This document shows, piece after piece, positions 1 through 5,414 of a stretch of DNA of 5,482 nt. The notes under the pieces were generated by a model, which saw nothing but the letters and a program-made list of their open reading frames with translations, was not told where the DNA came from and made no database searches. The DNA is from Clostridium sp. CAG:921 (lineage in GTDB: Bacteria > Bacillota > Clostridia > TANB77 > CAG-465). The DNA lies in contig HF991968.1 in the NCBI GenBank assembly GCA_000433135.1, positions 14,150-19,631 on the forward strand. The letters run 5' to 3'. The position numbers were made by a program, and so were the translations under genes. Numbering within the stretch: the first letter of the stretch is position 1; every line of letters starts with the position of its first letter.

Positions 1-890
1 CCTTCTGTTACCTGTTGACCTACCGTAACATTTAATATACTACAATGTGCATACAAAGTAGTTATACCATTACCATGATCAATTTTTACATGATTACCAT
101 ATCCAGTACCCCAACCAGCAAAAGTTACAGTTCCAGATCTGTATGCATAAATAGGAGTTCCTATCTGTCCAGTAATATCTGTTCCAGTATGTCCAGAATA
201 TCCCATATAGTGACAACTTATATTTCTAGATACTGTTGGCCACACACCAGAACCTGTTGCTTGAACACTTGTAGCTCCAGTAGCTACTACTGCTGTTTTG
301 TTAGTATACGTTTTCTTTCTAGTAACAGTAACCTTTGGAGTTTCAACTGGTTTGTTTCTATCAACTATATCTTTTAAAATACTATCAGCTCTTTCAGTTG
401 TAGTCATCTCACCAAGCTCTGCTACTTTTTGAGTCTTTATCTCAACATTAAGTTTTGAAACTTCTTTTTTCAAATCATTTGCATATTTATTTGCTTCATC
501 TTGTGTATTAAAAGTCATCTTATTTTCGCCATCTACTGCTACATCGTATATAGTATACTCTGTTTTTATCTCAGCTCTTAAATTAGTATACACATTTTGC
601 TCTGCAAGCAAAGAATCACGTATATAACTAGTTTCAAAAGTTGGCTCATTATCTAAGTAGACTTTTACGTTTGGATCAATCTTTTGTTTTTCAGAAACTA
701 AATCATTAAACACTTCATCAAATTGTTGCTCACTAGAAAAATATCCTATAAATTTACCATTTATATATGCTTTTTCTACTGGTTTATACATATTTAAAAC
801 TGTAATTGCAACACCCGAAAATAAAAGTACCAATGTAACGACCGTAAAAAATACAAATCCTATGTTTCTGAGCACGCTTTTTTTACCCAT
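1..890 (-). CDS. Membrane-anchored M23 (LytM-type) peptidase, C-terminus cut by window edge
   Basis: This is a probable zinc endopeptidase that cuts peptidoglycan cross-bridges outside the membrane. 296 codons are visible from the ATG at 890 and the frame stays open to the left edge. Residues 1-9 are basic and residues 10-33 form one hydrophobic helix with no obvious cleavage site, so it is probably an N-in signal anchor. Residues about 40-170 hold two similar modules, starting near YINGKF (42) and VAVDGENK (117), each followed by a Phe- and Leu-spaced helix. A Thr/Lys/Val-rich linker covers about 180-215. The peptidase domain starts near Trp217 and shows zinc ligands His234 and Asp238 in HTGTD, then GTPIYA, a GYGNHVKIDHGNG stretch and YAHCS with catalytic-type His282. 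The last zinc ligand motif (HxH) should lie beyond position 1. The ribosome binding site is weak: AAAGGATGG at 905-913 is 14 nt from the ATG, but a stop lies four codons upstream and no better start exists. The M23 assignment is firm; the exact wall substrate is unknown. Confidence 0.93.
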   Translation of the reverse strand, partial: MGKKSVLRNIGFVFFTVVTLVLLFSGVAITVLNMYKPVEKAYINGKFIGYFSSEQQFDEVFNDLVSEKQKIDPNVKVYLDNEPTFETSYIRDSLLAEQNVYTNLRAEIKTEYTIYDVAVDGENKMTFNTQDEANKYANDLKKEVSKLNVEIKTQKVAELGEMTTTERADSILKDIVDRNKPVETPKVTVTRKKTYTNKTAVVATGATSVQATGSGVWPTVSRNISCHYMGYSGHTGTDITGQIGTPIYAYRSGTVTFAGWGTGYGNHVKIDHGNGITTLYAHCSILNVTVGQQVTE

Positions 891-932
891 AACCTTAATT
901 TACACCATCCTTTATTTAGTCACACTACTCGT

Positions 933-961
933 ATTATAGCATATTATTAGTATTTTGTCAA
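933..961 (-). promoter_or_regulatory. Proximal sigma-A promoter of the M23 peptidase gene
   Basis: On the minus strand a perfect -35 TTGACA (956-961) and a perfect -10 TATAAT (933-938) are separated by 17 bp. The bases TGC just before the -10 give an extended -10. Transcription should begin near 926, leaving a leader of about 36 nt before the ATG at 890. Confidence 0.85.
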
Positions 962-989
962 ATTGCCCCTAGCTATGCTTATATTTTTT

Positions 990-1018
990 ATTCTAACACA
1001 TACTTCATTATATGTCAA
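990..1018 (-). promoter_or_regulatory. Distal, second promoter of the M23 peptidase gene
   Basis: On the minus strand TTGACA (1013-1018) is followed after 17 bp by TAGAAT (990-995), again with a TGn extended -10. It lies 57 bp upstream of the proximal promoter and points the same way. It is a five-of-six -10 match, and in AT-rich DNA a chance occurrence remains possible. Confidence 0.55.
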
Positions 1019-1102
1019 ATACTGCATAATATTTAATTAATTACATAAGTAAAATCATATTATTTTTAACCAAAACAACTGCTTATTTTTTTATGTTTAT
1101 TT

Positions 1103-1131
1103 TTGACTTTTTACACTTTTTATAGTATAAT
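1103..1131 (+). promoter_or_regulatory. Sigma-A promoter of the NfeD/SPFH operon
   Basis: TTGACT (1103-1108) and TATAAT (1126-1131) are separated by exactly 17 bp. The start site would be near 1138, giving a leader of about 38 nt ending in AAAGGAGG (1160-1167), 8 nt before the ATG at 1176. It is divergent from the two peptidase promoters. Confidence 0.85.
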
Positions 1132-1175
1132 TATTATTATGTAATTAACATCTATTTTGAAAGGAGGAAAAAATA

Positions 1176-1607
1176 ATGTGGATGCTATGGTTGATTCTTT
1201 GTGGTTTATTTTTAATAATTGAAATATTTACTGTTTCTTTTTTATTTTTGTGGCCTGGAATTGGAGCATTCATATCTTTTATAGTAAGCTTTTTTACTGA
1301 TAATTTTGCAATTCAAGTTGGCTGTTTTGCAATTGTAACAACTTTACTAATCATATTTACAAAGCCATTAGTAAAAAAATTGATGAAAAATAATGATCAT
1401 ACTAAAATGAATAAGGACGGAATAATCGGTAAAACTGGTATTGTTATAAAAGATATAGATAATTTAAATTCAACTGGTCAAGTAAAAGTAAACGGAGAAT
1501 TATGGTCTGCTTTTAGTGAAATTTCAAAAGATGTTATTCCAAAAGATTCTATTGTAATGATAAAAGGAATTGATGGAGTAAAACTAAGAGTAATAAAAAT
1601 AAAGTAA
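1176..1607 (+). CDS. Short NfeD-family membrane protein, SPFH partner
   Basis: This 143-residue protein has the short NfeD architecture. Three hydrophobic segments (about 2-20, 22-40 and 45-63) include the loop WPGIGA at 26-31 and are followed by a basic stretch (64-80). A C-terminal OB-fold spans about 82-142, with the family pattern GIIGKTGIV, GQVKVNGELWSAFSE, then IPKDSIVMIKGIDGVKLRV. The long NfeD form carries an N-terminal serine protease domain, which is absent here, so no proteolytic activity is expected. Short NfeD proteins are known to be encoded beside SPFH proteins (E. coli YbbJ with QmcA, Bacillus YuaF with FloT) and to act with them at the membrane. The neighbour 52 bp downstream is such a protein, on the same strand and without an intervening promoter or terminator. 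AAAGGAGG at 1160-1167 fixes the start. Confidence 0.92.
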   Translation: MWMLWLILCGLFLIIEIFTVSFLFLWPGIGAFISFIVSFFTDNFAIQVGCFAIVTTLLIIFTKPLVKKLMKNNDHTKMNKDGIIGKTGIVIKDIDNLNSTGQVKVNGELWSAFSEISKDVIPKDSIVMIKGIDGVKLRVIKIK

Positions 1608-1659
1608 TATCACAAGAAATAATCAAAAATAATTATAACCAATAGGAGGAGTTTTTATT

Positions 1660-2598
1660 ATGGTTTATGTTTTTTTAATATTTGTACTTATTGTATTAAT
1701 TGTGGCTCTTGCTTCAATTAAAGTGGTAAGACAATCAGAAGTAAAAATTATTGAACGTTTTGGAAAGTACAACAAAACTGCTGTTGCGGGTCTTAATTTT
1801 ATCTTCCCTTTTGCAGATAAAATAAGAGCAGTTGTTAGTTTAAAACAGCAAACTATGGATGTTACACCACAAAGCGTTATAACAAAGGATAATGTAACAA
1901 TTACAATTGATACTGTTGTATTTTATCAAATAATGGATCCTGTAAAAGCTGTATATGAAATTGAAAGCTTACAAAAAGGTATTGCATATATTGCAATAAC
2001 AACAATTCGTGATATAGTTGGAAAAATGGATTTAGATAGTACTTTTAGTTCTAGAGATGCTATAAACATGCAATTAAGAGATGTACTTGATGAAGCAACA
2101 GATAAATGGGGCTGTAAGGTTGATCGTGTTGAAATAAAAGATATAAAACCACCTGTTGATATTCGTGATGCAATGGAAAAACAAATGAATGCAGAAAGAA
2201 ATAAAAGAGCTAATATACTAGAAGCTGAAGGTAAACGTCAAGCTGATATAACTCTTGCAGAAGGAAAAAAACAAGCTACTATATTAGAGGCTGAAGCAGA
2301 ACGTGAATCAAGTATTAGACGTGCACAAGGTATAAGAGAGGCAAAAATTTTAGAAGCTGAAGGTAACGCAGAGGCTATAAAAAAAGTAGCAGAAGCAAAA
2401 GCACAAGAAATTTCACAAGTATATGGTGCTATTATGAATTCAAAGCCTGATCAAAATTTAATTGCATTAAAGTCTTTAGAATCACTTGAAAAAATAGCTG
2501 ATGGTAAGGCAAATAAAGTATTTATTCCTTTTGATACAACAAAAGCTATGGGAACTTTAGGTACTGCAGCTGAAATAATAAAAGATTCAAAAAATTAA
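1660..2598 (+). CDS. SPFH/band 7 (stomatin/QmcA-like) membrane scaffold protein
   Basis: This 312-residue protein has the usual length of the QmcA/stomatin-like group. It has one N-terminal membrane helix (about 3-20). The SPFH domain follows from about 21 to 170, with the typical VVRQSEVKIIERFGKY, the GLNFIFPFADKI turn, TKDNVTITIDTVVFYQI and later VDRVEIKDIKPP. Residues 175-251 form a charged Ala/Glu-rich coiled coil built from 11-residue units. A conserved tail contains QNLIALKSLESL and KVFIPFD. Proteins of this family oligomerise into ring or cage assemblies that organise membrane microdomains and can act on membrane proteases. That role is family knowledge; its partners here are unknown apart from the NfeD protein upstream. 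AGGAGG at 1644-1649, 10 nt before the ATG, supports the start. Transcription probably ends at the hairpin at 2621-2660. QmcA-like is preferred to flotillin because of the length and tail. Confidence 0.95.
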   Translation: MVYVFLIFVLIVLIVALASIKVVRQSEVKIIERFGKYNKTAVAGLNFIFPFADKIRAVVSLKQQTMDVTPQSVITKDNVTITIDTVVFYQIMDPVKAVYEIESLQKGIAYIAITTIRDIVGKMDLDSTFSSRDAINMQLRDVLDEATDKWGCKVDRVEIKDIKPPVDIRDAMEKQMNAERNKRANILEAEGKRQADITLAEGKKQATILEAEAERESSIRRAQGIREAKILEAEGNAEAIKKVAEAKAQEISQVYGAIMNSKPDQNLIALKSLESLEKIADGKANKVFIPFDTTKAMGTLGTAAEIIKDSKN

Positions 2599-2620
2599 TA
2601 TGAAATTCAAAAGTATTTTA

Positions 2621-2660
2621 AATAGATGCTATATTAGAAATAATATAGTGTCTATTTTTA
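2621..2660 (+). terminator. Intrinsic terminator of the NfeD/SPFH operon
   Basis: The arms 2621-2636 (AATAGATGCTATATTA) and 2641-2656 form a 16-bp stem with two G-T wobbles around a GAAA loop. A T run follows at 2655-2659. It starts 22 bp after the SPFH stop codon. Confidence 0.85.
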
Positions 2661-2878
2661 ATTTAATAAAATTATATCCCTTTTTATTTTCAAAATGTCT
2701 TATCTAAGATTTCAAAGTTATGTTAATTAGTGTCTGTTCAAATATGATTATATTATATTCTTCAAAAAAATATTTTTAATTTATTAATTACTATTCTTCA
2801 AAATTACGATATGGTTGACTCCCTTTTTCTATTATTATTTCTGGTTATTATTTTGTCTGTAAAACTAAGATTTCACTG

Positions 2879-2907
2879 TTAACATCTTATGTAAACTATA
2901 GTATAAT
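2879..2907 (+). promoter_or_regulatory. Promoter of the small lipoprotein gene
   Basis: TTAACA (2879-2884) and a perfect TATAAT (2902-2907) are spaced by 17 bp. The start would be near 2913, giving a leader of about 60 nt that contains the hairpin at 2930-2950. Confidence 0.7.
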
Positions 2908-2929
2908 AATACTCGAAATATATTTTATT

Positions 2930-2950
2930 GCCAAAAGTAATATTTTTGGC
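2930..2950 (+). promoter_or_regulatory. Small hairpin in the 5' leader of the lipoprotein gene
   Basis: GCCAAAA (2930-2936) pairs perfectly with TTTTGGC (2944-2950) around a 7-nt loop. It sits between the predicted transcription start and the AGGAGG at 2965-2970. No T run follows, so it is not a terminator. It does not overlap the ribosome binding site. It could be an mRNA-stabilising stem or a protein-binding site; no known riboswitch is recognised. Confidence 0.4.
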
Positions 2951-2974
2951 GGACTAAACATCATAGGAGGATTT

Positions 2975-3334
2975 ATGAAAAAATTATTAAAAGTAACAAT
3001 TATAAGCATTATTTGTACCATGTTACAAGCTTGTAATTCAGGCTTAGTAGTTGAAAAGTCTACAGTAAGTGCAACTGTCACAAACACAGAATATAAGGCT
3101 TCTTATACGCTTTATTATCCAAGATGGGATTTTAATCAAAAAATGGCTACAATTGCTCAGCAATTTGTACCGTCAGAATACCTTGTAACCCTATCATATA
3201 AAGATATTGTACAAGTATTTAATAATAAAAAGCTATATACTTCTTCACAAGTTGGTGATGTGATCGAAGTTAAACTTTATCAATACTATGATAAAGATGG
3301 AACTTTAAAAGAAGAAAAATTAAAACTAAAATAA
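2975..3334 (+). CDS. Small predicted lipoprotein of unknown function
   Basis: This 119-residue protein begins with a short basic N-terminus (MKKLLK) and a hydrophobic core, then LQAC at 17-20. That fits a type II (lipoprotein) signal peptide with lipidation at Cys20, although Gln at the -2 position is not the commonest lipobox residue. The mature part of about 100 residues is rich in Tyr, Thr and Val and probably all-beta. It has no catalytic motif that I can see, and includes TYR-rich ASYTLYYPRWDF near 43-54 and a YDKDG turn near 110. I do not recognise the family with confidence. AGGAGG (2965-2970) ends only 4 nt before the ATG, which is a little tight. The gene has its own promoter and ends at a shared hairpin, so it appears monocistronic. 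It is presumably anchored on the outer face of the membrane. Confidence 0.8.
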   Translation: MKKLLKVTIISIICTMLQACNSGLVVEKSTVSATVTNTEYKASYTLYYPRWDFNQKMATIAQQFVPSEYLVTLSYKDIVQVFNNKKLYTSSQVGDVIEVKLYQYYDKDGTLKEEKLKLK

Positions 3335-3353
3335 ATTAATAATAATAATAATA

Positions 3354-3386
3354 TTTTCCCCTTCTGCAAAAGCAGAGGGGAAATTT
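3354..3386. terminator. Convergent hairpin terminator between lipoprotein and LysR genes
   Basis: TTTCCCC plus TCTGC (3355-3367, with one bulged T) pairs with GCAGAGGGGAAA (3372-3383) around an AAAA loop, giving 12 pairs and a GC-rich core. It lies between two genes that end towards each other, so it probably serves both. The T run on the plus side is short (TTT). On the minus side the stem is followed by the AT trinucleotide tract, so termination efficiency is uncertain in both directions. Confidence 0.7.
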
Positions 3387-3406
3387 GCATTACCAAAGTA
3401 GTTACA

Positions 3407-4270
3407 TCATTTATCAAACTTATCATTTATTATATCAATTAACTTATTAAGTTCACTATTTTTTTTAGAATTTAGATATATTCCAAATTCAACTTTTCCT
3501 AAACCGATATCGTTTTTTACTTCTACTAAGTTGAATTTTTCCCATTCCCAATCATATAAGTACTCTGCTGTGACAACTCCAATAATATTTCCTTCATTTA
3601 TCATTCGCACAATCGATCTATAATTGCTTAACTTATATTTTATATTTTTATTCAAAATTAAATTAATTATTCTTTTTGTCGTTTGTTCATAATCACGAGG
3701 AATATAAATTATTTCATTTTCTAAATTCTCAAATGAAATAATTTTATTAACCCAATCAGAATTTTTATTTGCTATAAACGCCTCATGCATTTCTCCCATT
3801 TTAACAAATTTTAATCCTTCTGGTATATTCTCATCATATTTTTTAGCAAATACTATATCTAGTTCTTTATTTTGTAATTTTGTTAGTAATGTCTTAACTT
3901 CTTCACATACAGTATTAACATTTATATTTGGATACTTTAAGGTATATTCATTAACAGCATCGCCAAAAATTAGTCCCCCAATATGATTATGAGTACCTAT
4001 ATTAATAGAAGTTTCTTTTCCAATTTGTCCGTCTATTCTATTTAGTTCTTCAATAGGCTTTTTGATTTTATCATATAACTTTCTACCACTATCTGTTAAA
4101 CAAACTCCTTTGCTTTTTCTTTCAAACAACTTTACTGATAACTGATTTTCTAAGTTTTTTATTTGCTTTGTAATGGCTGGTTGTGAAATATTCAGTCTTT
4201 CACCTGCTTTTGTTACGTTCTCTTCTTCTGCAACAACAGCAAAAATTCTATATAATTCAAAATCTATCAT
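3407..4270 (-). CDS. LysR-family transcriptional regulator
   Basis: This 287-residue protein has standard LysR length and order. A winged helix-turn-helix covers about residues 3-62 (LYRIFAVVAEEENVTKAGERL, in which NISQPAITKQIKNLE is the recognition region and LFERKSKGVCLTDSGRKLY the wing). A linker helix follows to about 88. The effector-binding fold begins at INIGTHNHIGG (89-99) and runs to the C-terminus. The start at 4270 is chosen because AGGAG (4276-4280) sits 5 nt upstream and the protein then begins where family members do. An in-frame ATG 27 codons further upstream would place the promoter inside the gene. It lies 138 bp downstream of the radical SAM gene on the same strand but has its own promoter with a palindromic site, suggesting autoregulation. 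Control of the radical SAM gene is an inference from adjacency. The effector is unknown. Confidence 0.93.
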   Translation of the reverse strand: MIDFELYRIFAVVAEEENVTKAGERLNISQPAITKQIKNLENQLSVKLFERKSKGVCLTDSGRKLYDKIKKPIEELNRIDGQIGKETSINIGTHNHIGGLIFGDAVNEYTLKYPNINVNTVCEEVKTLLTKLQNKELDIVFAKKYDENIPEGLKFVKMGEMHEAFIANKNSDWVNKIISFENLENEIIYIPRDYEQTTKRIINLILNKNIKYKLSNYRSIVRMINEGNIIGVVTAEYLYDWEWEKFNLVEVKNDIGLGKVEFGIYLNSKKNSELNKLIDIINDKFDK

Positions 4271-4275
4271 CTTTT

Positions 4276-4280
4276 CTCCT
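4276..4280 (-). promoter_or_regulatory. Ribosome binding site that fixes the LysR start
   Basis: AGGAG on the minus strand, 5 nt before the ATG at 4268-4270. The upstream in-frame ATG at 4351 has no comparable site and lies upstream of the predicted -10 box. Confidence 0.8.
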
Positions 4281-4290
4281 AATATACTAA

Positions 4291-4312
4291 TTGTATAATT
4301 TACATTATACAA
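4291..4312. promoter_or_regulatory. Palindromic operator candidate over the LysR promoter
   Basis: TTGTATAAT (4291-4299) and ATTATACAA (4304-4312) are perfect 9-bp inverted arms around 4 bp. The site covers the predicted -10 box and start site of the lysR-type gene, where a bound protein would repress. LysR proteins commonly repress their own gene, so it is the obvious candidate, but the centre is even-spaced and does not give a classical T-N11-A box. Confidence 0.55.
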
Positions 4313-4332
4313 CTTTATAAACATTTTGTAAA
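4304..4332 (-). promoter_or_regulatory. Promoter of the LysR-family gene
   Basis: On the minus strand TTTACA (4327-4332) and a perfect TATAAT (4304-4309) are separated by 17 bp. The start would be near 4297, giving a leader of about 27 nt with AGGAG. The -10 lies inside the palindrome at 4291-4312. Confidence 0.75.
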
Positions 4333-4370
4333 CAAATAATACTCTACACACATTCCTCTAAAAAGTTTTA

Positions 4371-4407
4371 GCACACCTCTTAAAACCTAGAAAGGTGTGC
4401 CTTTTTT
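4371..4407 (+). terminator. GC-rich hairpin with T run on the plus strand, just after the radical SAM gene
   Basis: GCACACCT (4371-4378) and AGGTGTGC (4393-4400) form a perfect 8-bp stem with a 14-nt loop. It is followed by C and six T residues (4401-4407) on the plus strand. Its position, directly after the minus-strand stop at 4409, suggests that it ends radical SAM transcripts. On that strand, however, the nearest T run begins only 5 nt past the stem (after TAAAAC), so it may be bidirectional or may mainly stop plus-strand antisense RNA. Confidence 0.65.
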
Positions 4408-4408
4408 A

Positions 4409-5404
4409 CTAATTTATAGTTCTTATAATTTCTAATAATTTTTTAAAACATTTTTTCATTTGTTTATCATTAAGTTCATTTAAATTAAAGTAAATTAATT
4501 CGTTTTTACAACCAGACAAATGCAACACTAAATTTGAAGACAAAAACAGACTAAATACTCCTTCTTGACAATTGCCTTGTTTATAATACAAGCAATTAGT
4601 ACAATATTTTGAATAACTTGCTCCTTTTTTAGAATCTTTTACTTGAATCCAATTTTTGCCTCTATTAAATTTGCTCATTGGAATTCCTTTATTACTTTCG
4701 ATAAAACCAGTAGTCCAATTTTTTTCAGAATTACTGGATATACTATCTAGCCAAGAGTAAAAACTACTCATTGGAACAAATTGTTTTTTCCATAGTTCTA
4801 TTGCCTCAATACCTTCCATTTTTTTATCATATCCCAAATATTTTGAATATCTATTCAAATCAAGCAATTTTACATTCACATTTAATTTATCAATTGCCTC
4901 TAGAACAAGCATCTTTACTTCAACAGCATTTAAAGAAGTTACAACTATATTATACCTAACTAAAACCCCATTATCTTTTAAACTTTTTGTAATTATCTTA
5001 ACTCTTTGTGAAAGAAACTTCTCAAAATGAACACCATTTATATATTCAGATAAGCTATCAACACTAAAAATGACGTCTAATCTATTCTTATATTTTTTCA
5101 ATACTTTAAGATATTCCAAAATCTTATATCCATTCGTATTTATCCTGATTTTTGTATCGGGATATGCCATTATAAATTCCACAAGTTCTTCAAAATATGG
5201 TACAGTTGTTGGTTCACCTCCTGTAATTCTAAAATTACTAATTCCTATTTCATGTGCATTAATTATAACTTTTTTTAACTTTTCAAAAACAATCGTTTCT
5301 TTTTTTATTGAAAAGCTTTCACCACCTGGTTTACAGTAAAAACAATTATAATTACAACTTGTTGTTACAGCAATTGCCAAATATGTATTTACCCACTTGT
5401 CCAT
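4409..5404 (-). CDS. MoaA-like radical SAM enzyme of unknown substrate
   Basis: This 331-residue protein carries the radical SAM iron-sulfur motif CX3CX2C (Cys17, Cys21, Cys24; CNYNCFYC). It continues into KPGGES, the SAM-binding ITGGEPT (60-66), INTNG (88-92) and a VDSL strand (115-118), all as in MoaA. The C-terminal region has Cys268, Cys271, Cys279 and Cys299 and could bind a second cluster. MoaA itself uses CX2CX13C with RIRL between and ends in GlyGly. Here the spacing is X2-X7-X19, the corresponding strand reads FSLFLSS without the arginines, and the tail is RTIN. It is therefore unlikely to be the GTP 3',8-cyclase of molybdopterin synthesis, and no moa genes are near. It is presumably a cytoplasmic modifying enzyme. 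AAGGAGGT (5410-5417) fixes the start. A LysR-family gene follows downstream. Confidence 0.88.
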   Translation of the reverse strand: MDKWVNTYLAIAVTTSCNYNCFYCKPGGESFSIKKETIVFEKLKKVIINAHEIGISNFRITGGEPTTVPYFEELVEFIMAYPDTKIRINTNGYKILEYLKVLKKYKNRLDVIFSVDSLSEYINGVHFEKFLSQRVKIITKSLKDNGVLVRYNIVVTSLNAVEVKMLVLEAIDKLNVNVKLLDLNRYSKYLGYDKKMEGIEAIELWKKQFVPMSSFYSWLDSISSNSEKNWTTGFIESNKGIPMSKFNRGKNWIQVKDSKKGASYSKYCTNCLYYKQGNCQEGVFSLFLSSNLVLHLSGCKNELIYFNLNELNDKQMKKCFKKLLEIIRTIN

Positions 5405-5414
5405 ACAATACCTC

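Larger units (their letters stand above)
2599..2974. other. 376-bp AT-rich spacer between the SPFH gene and the lipoprotein gene
   Basis: This gap contains the operon terminator at its left and a promoter plus leader hairpin at its right. The middle (about 2661-2878) shows no credible gene on either strand. It holds two pairs of short direct repeats: CTAAGATTTCA at 2704-2714 and 2865-2875, and TATTCTTCAAAA at 2756-2767 and 2792-2803. I see no recognisable mobile-element ends or tRNA. It may be degenerate sequence. Confidence 0.6.

Noticed and set aside
45..377. Plus-strand open frame of 110 codons
   Set aside because: It is antisense to the M23 peptidase frame, and its Ser/Tyr/Cys-rich composition is typical of a shadow frame. 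The minus-strand reading shows clear family motifs.
2791..2844. Minus-strand 16-codon stretch reading like a protein end (KGSQPYRNFEE then stop)
   Set aside because: It is too short and is stopped on both sides. It could be a gene remnant but cannot be supported.
2661..2880. Insertion sequence ends suggested by TGTCTG strings
   Set aside because: The strings are in the same orientation and short, with no inverted ends, target duplication or transposase.
2913..2974. A preQ1-type or other small riboswitch in the lipoprotein leader
   Set aside because: Only a simple 7-bp hairpin and an ACTAAA string are present. The conserved loop and pseudoknot bases of preQ1 aptamers are missing.
2896..3087. 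Minus-strand open frame of 63 codons
   Set aside because: It overlaps the lipoprotein promoter and signal peptide on the opposite strand, with no ribosome binding site or recognisable motif.
4271..4351. 27-residue N-terminal extension of the LysR protein from an upstream ATG
   Set aside because: It would include the promoter -10, the palindrome and the AGGAG site. The family begins at the downstream methionine.
4771..5339. Two plus-strand open frames (4771-4959 and 5070-5339)
   Set aside because: Both are antisense to the radical SAM gene, and their hydrophobic composition reflects the AT-rich complement.
4409..5404. Naming the radical SAM protein MoaA
   Set aside because: The C-terminal cysteine spacing, the missing arginines and the absent GlyGly tail do not fit, and no molybdopterin genes are nearby.
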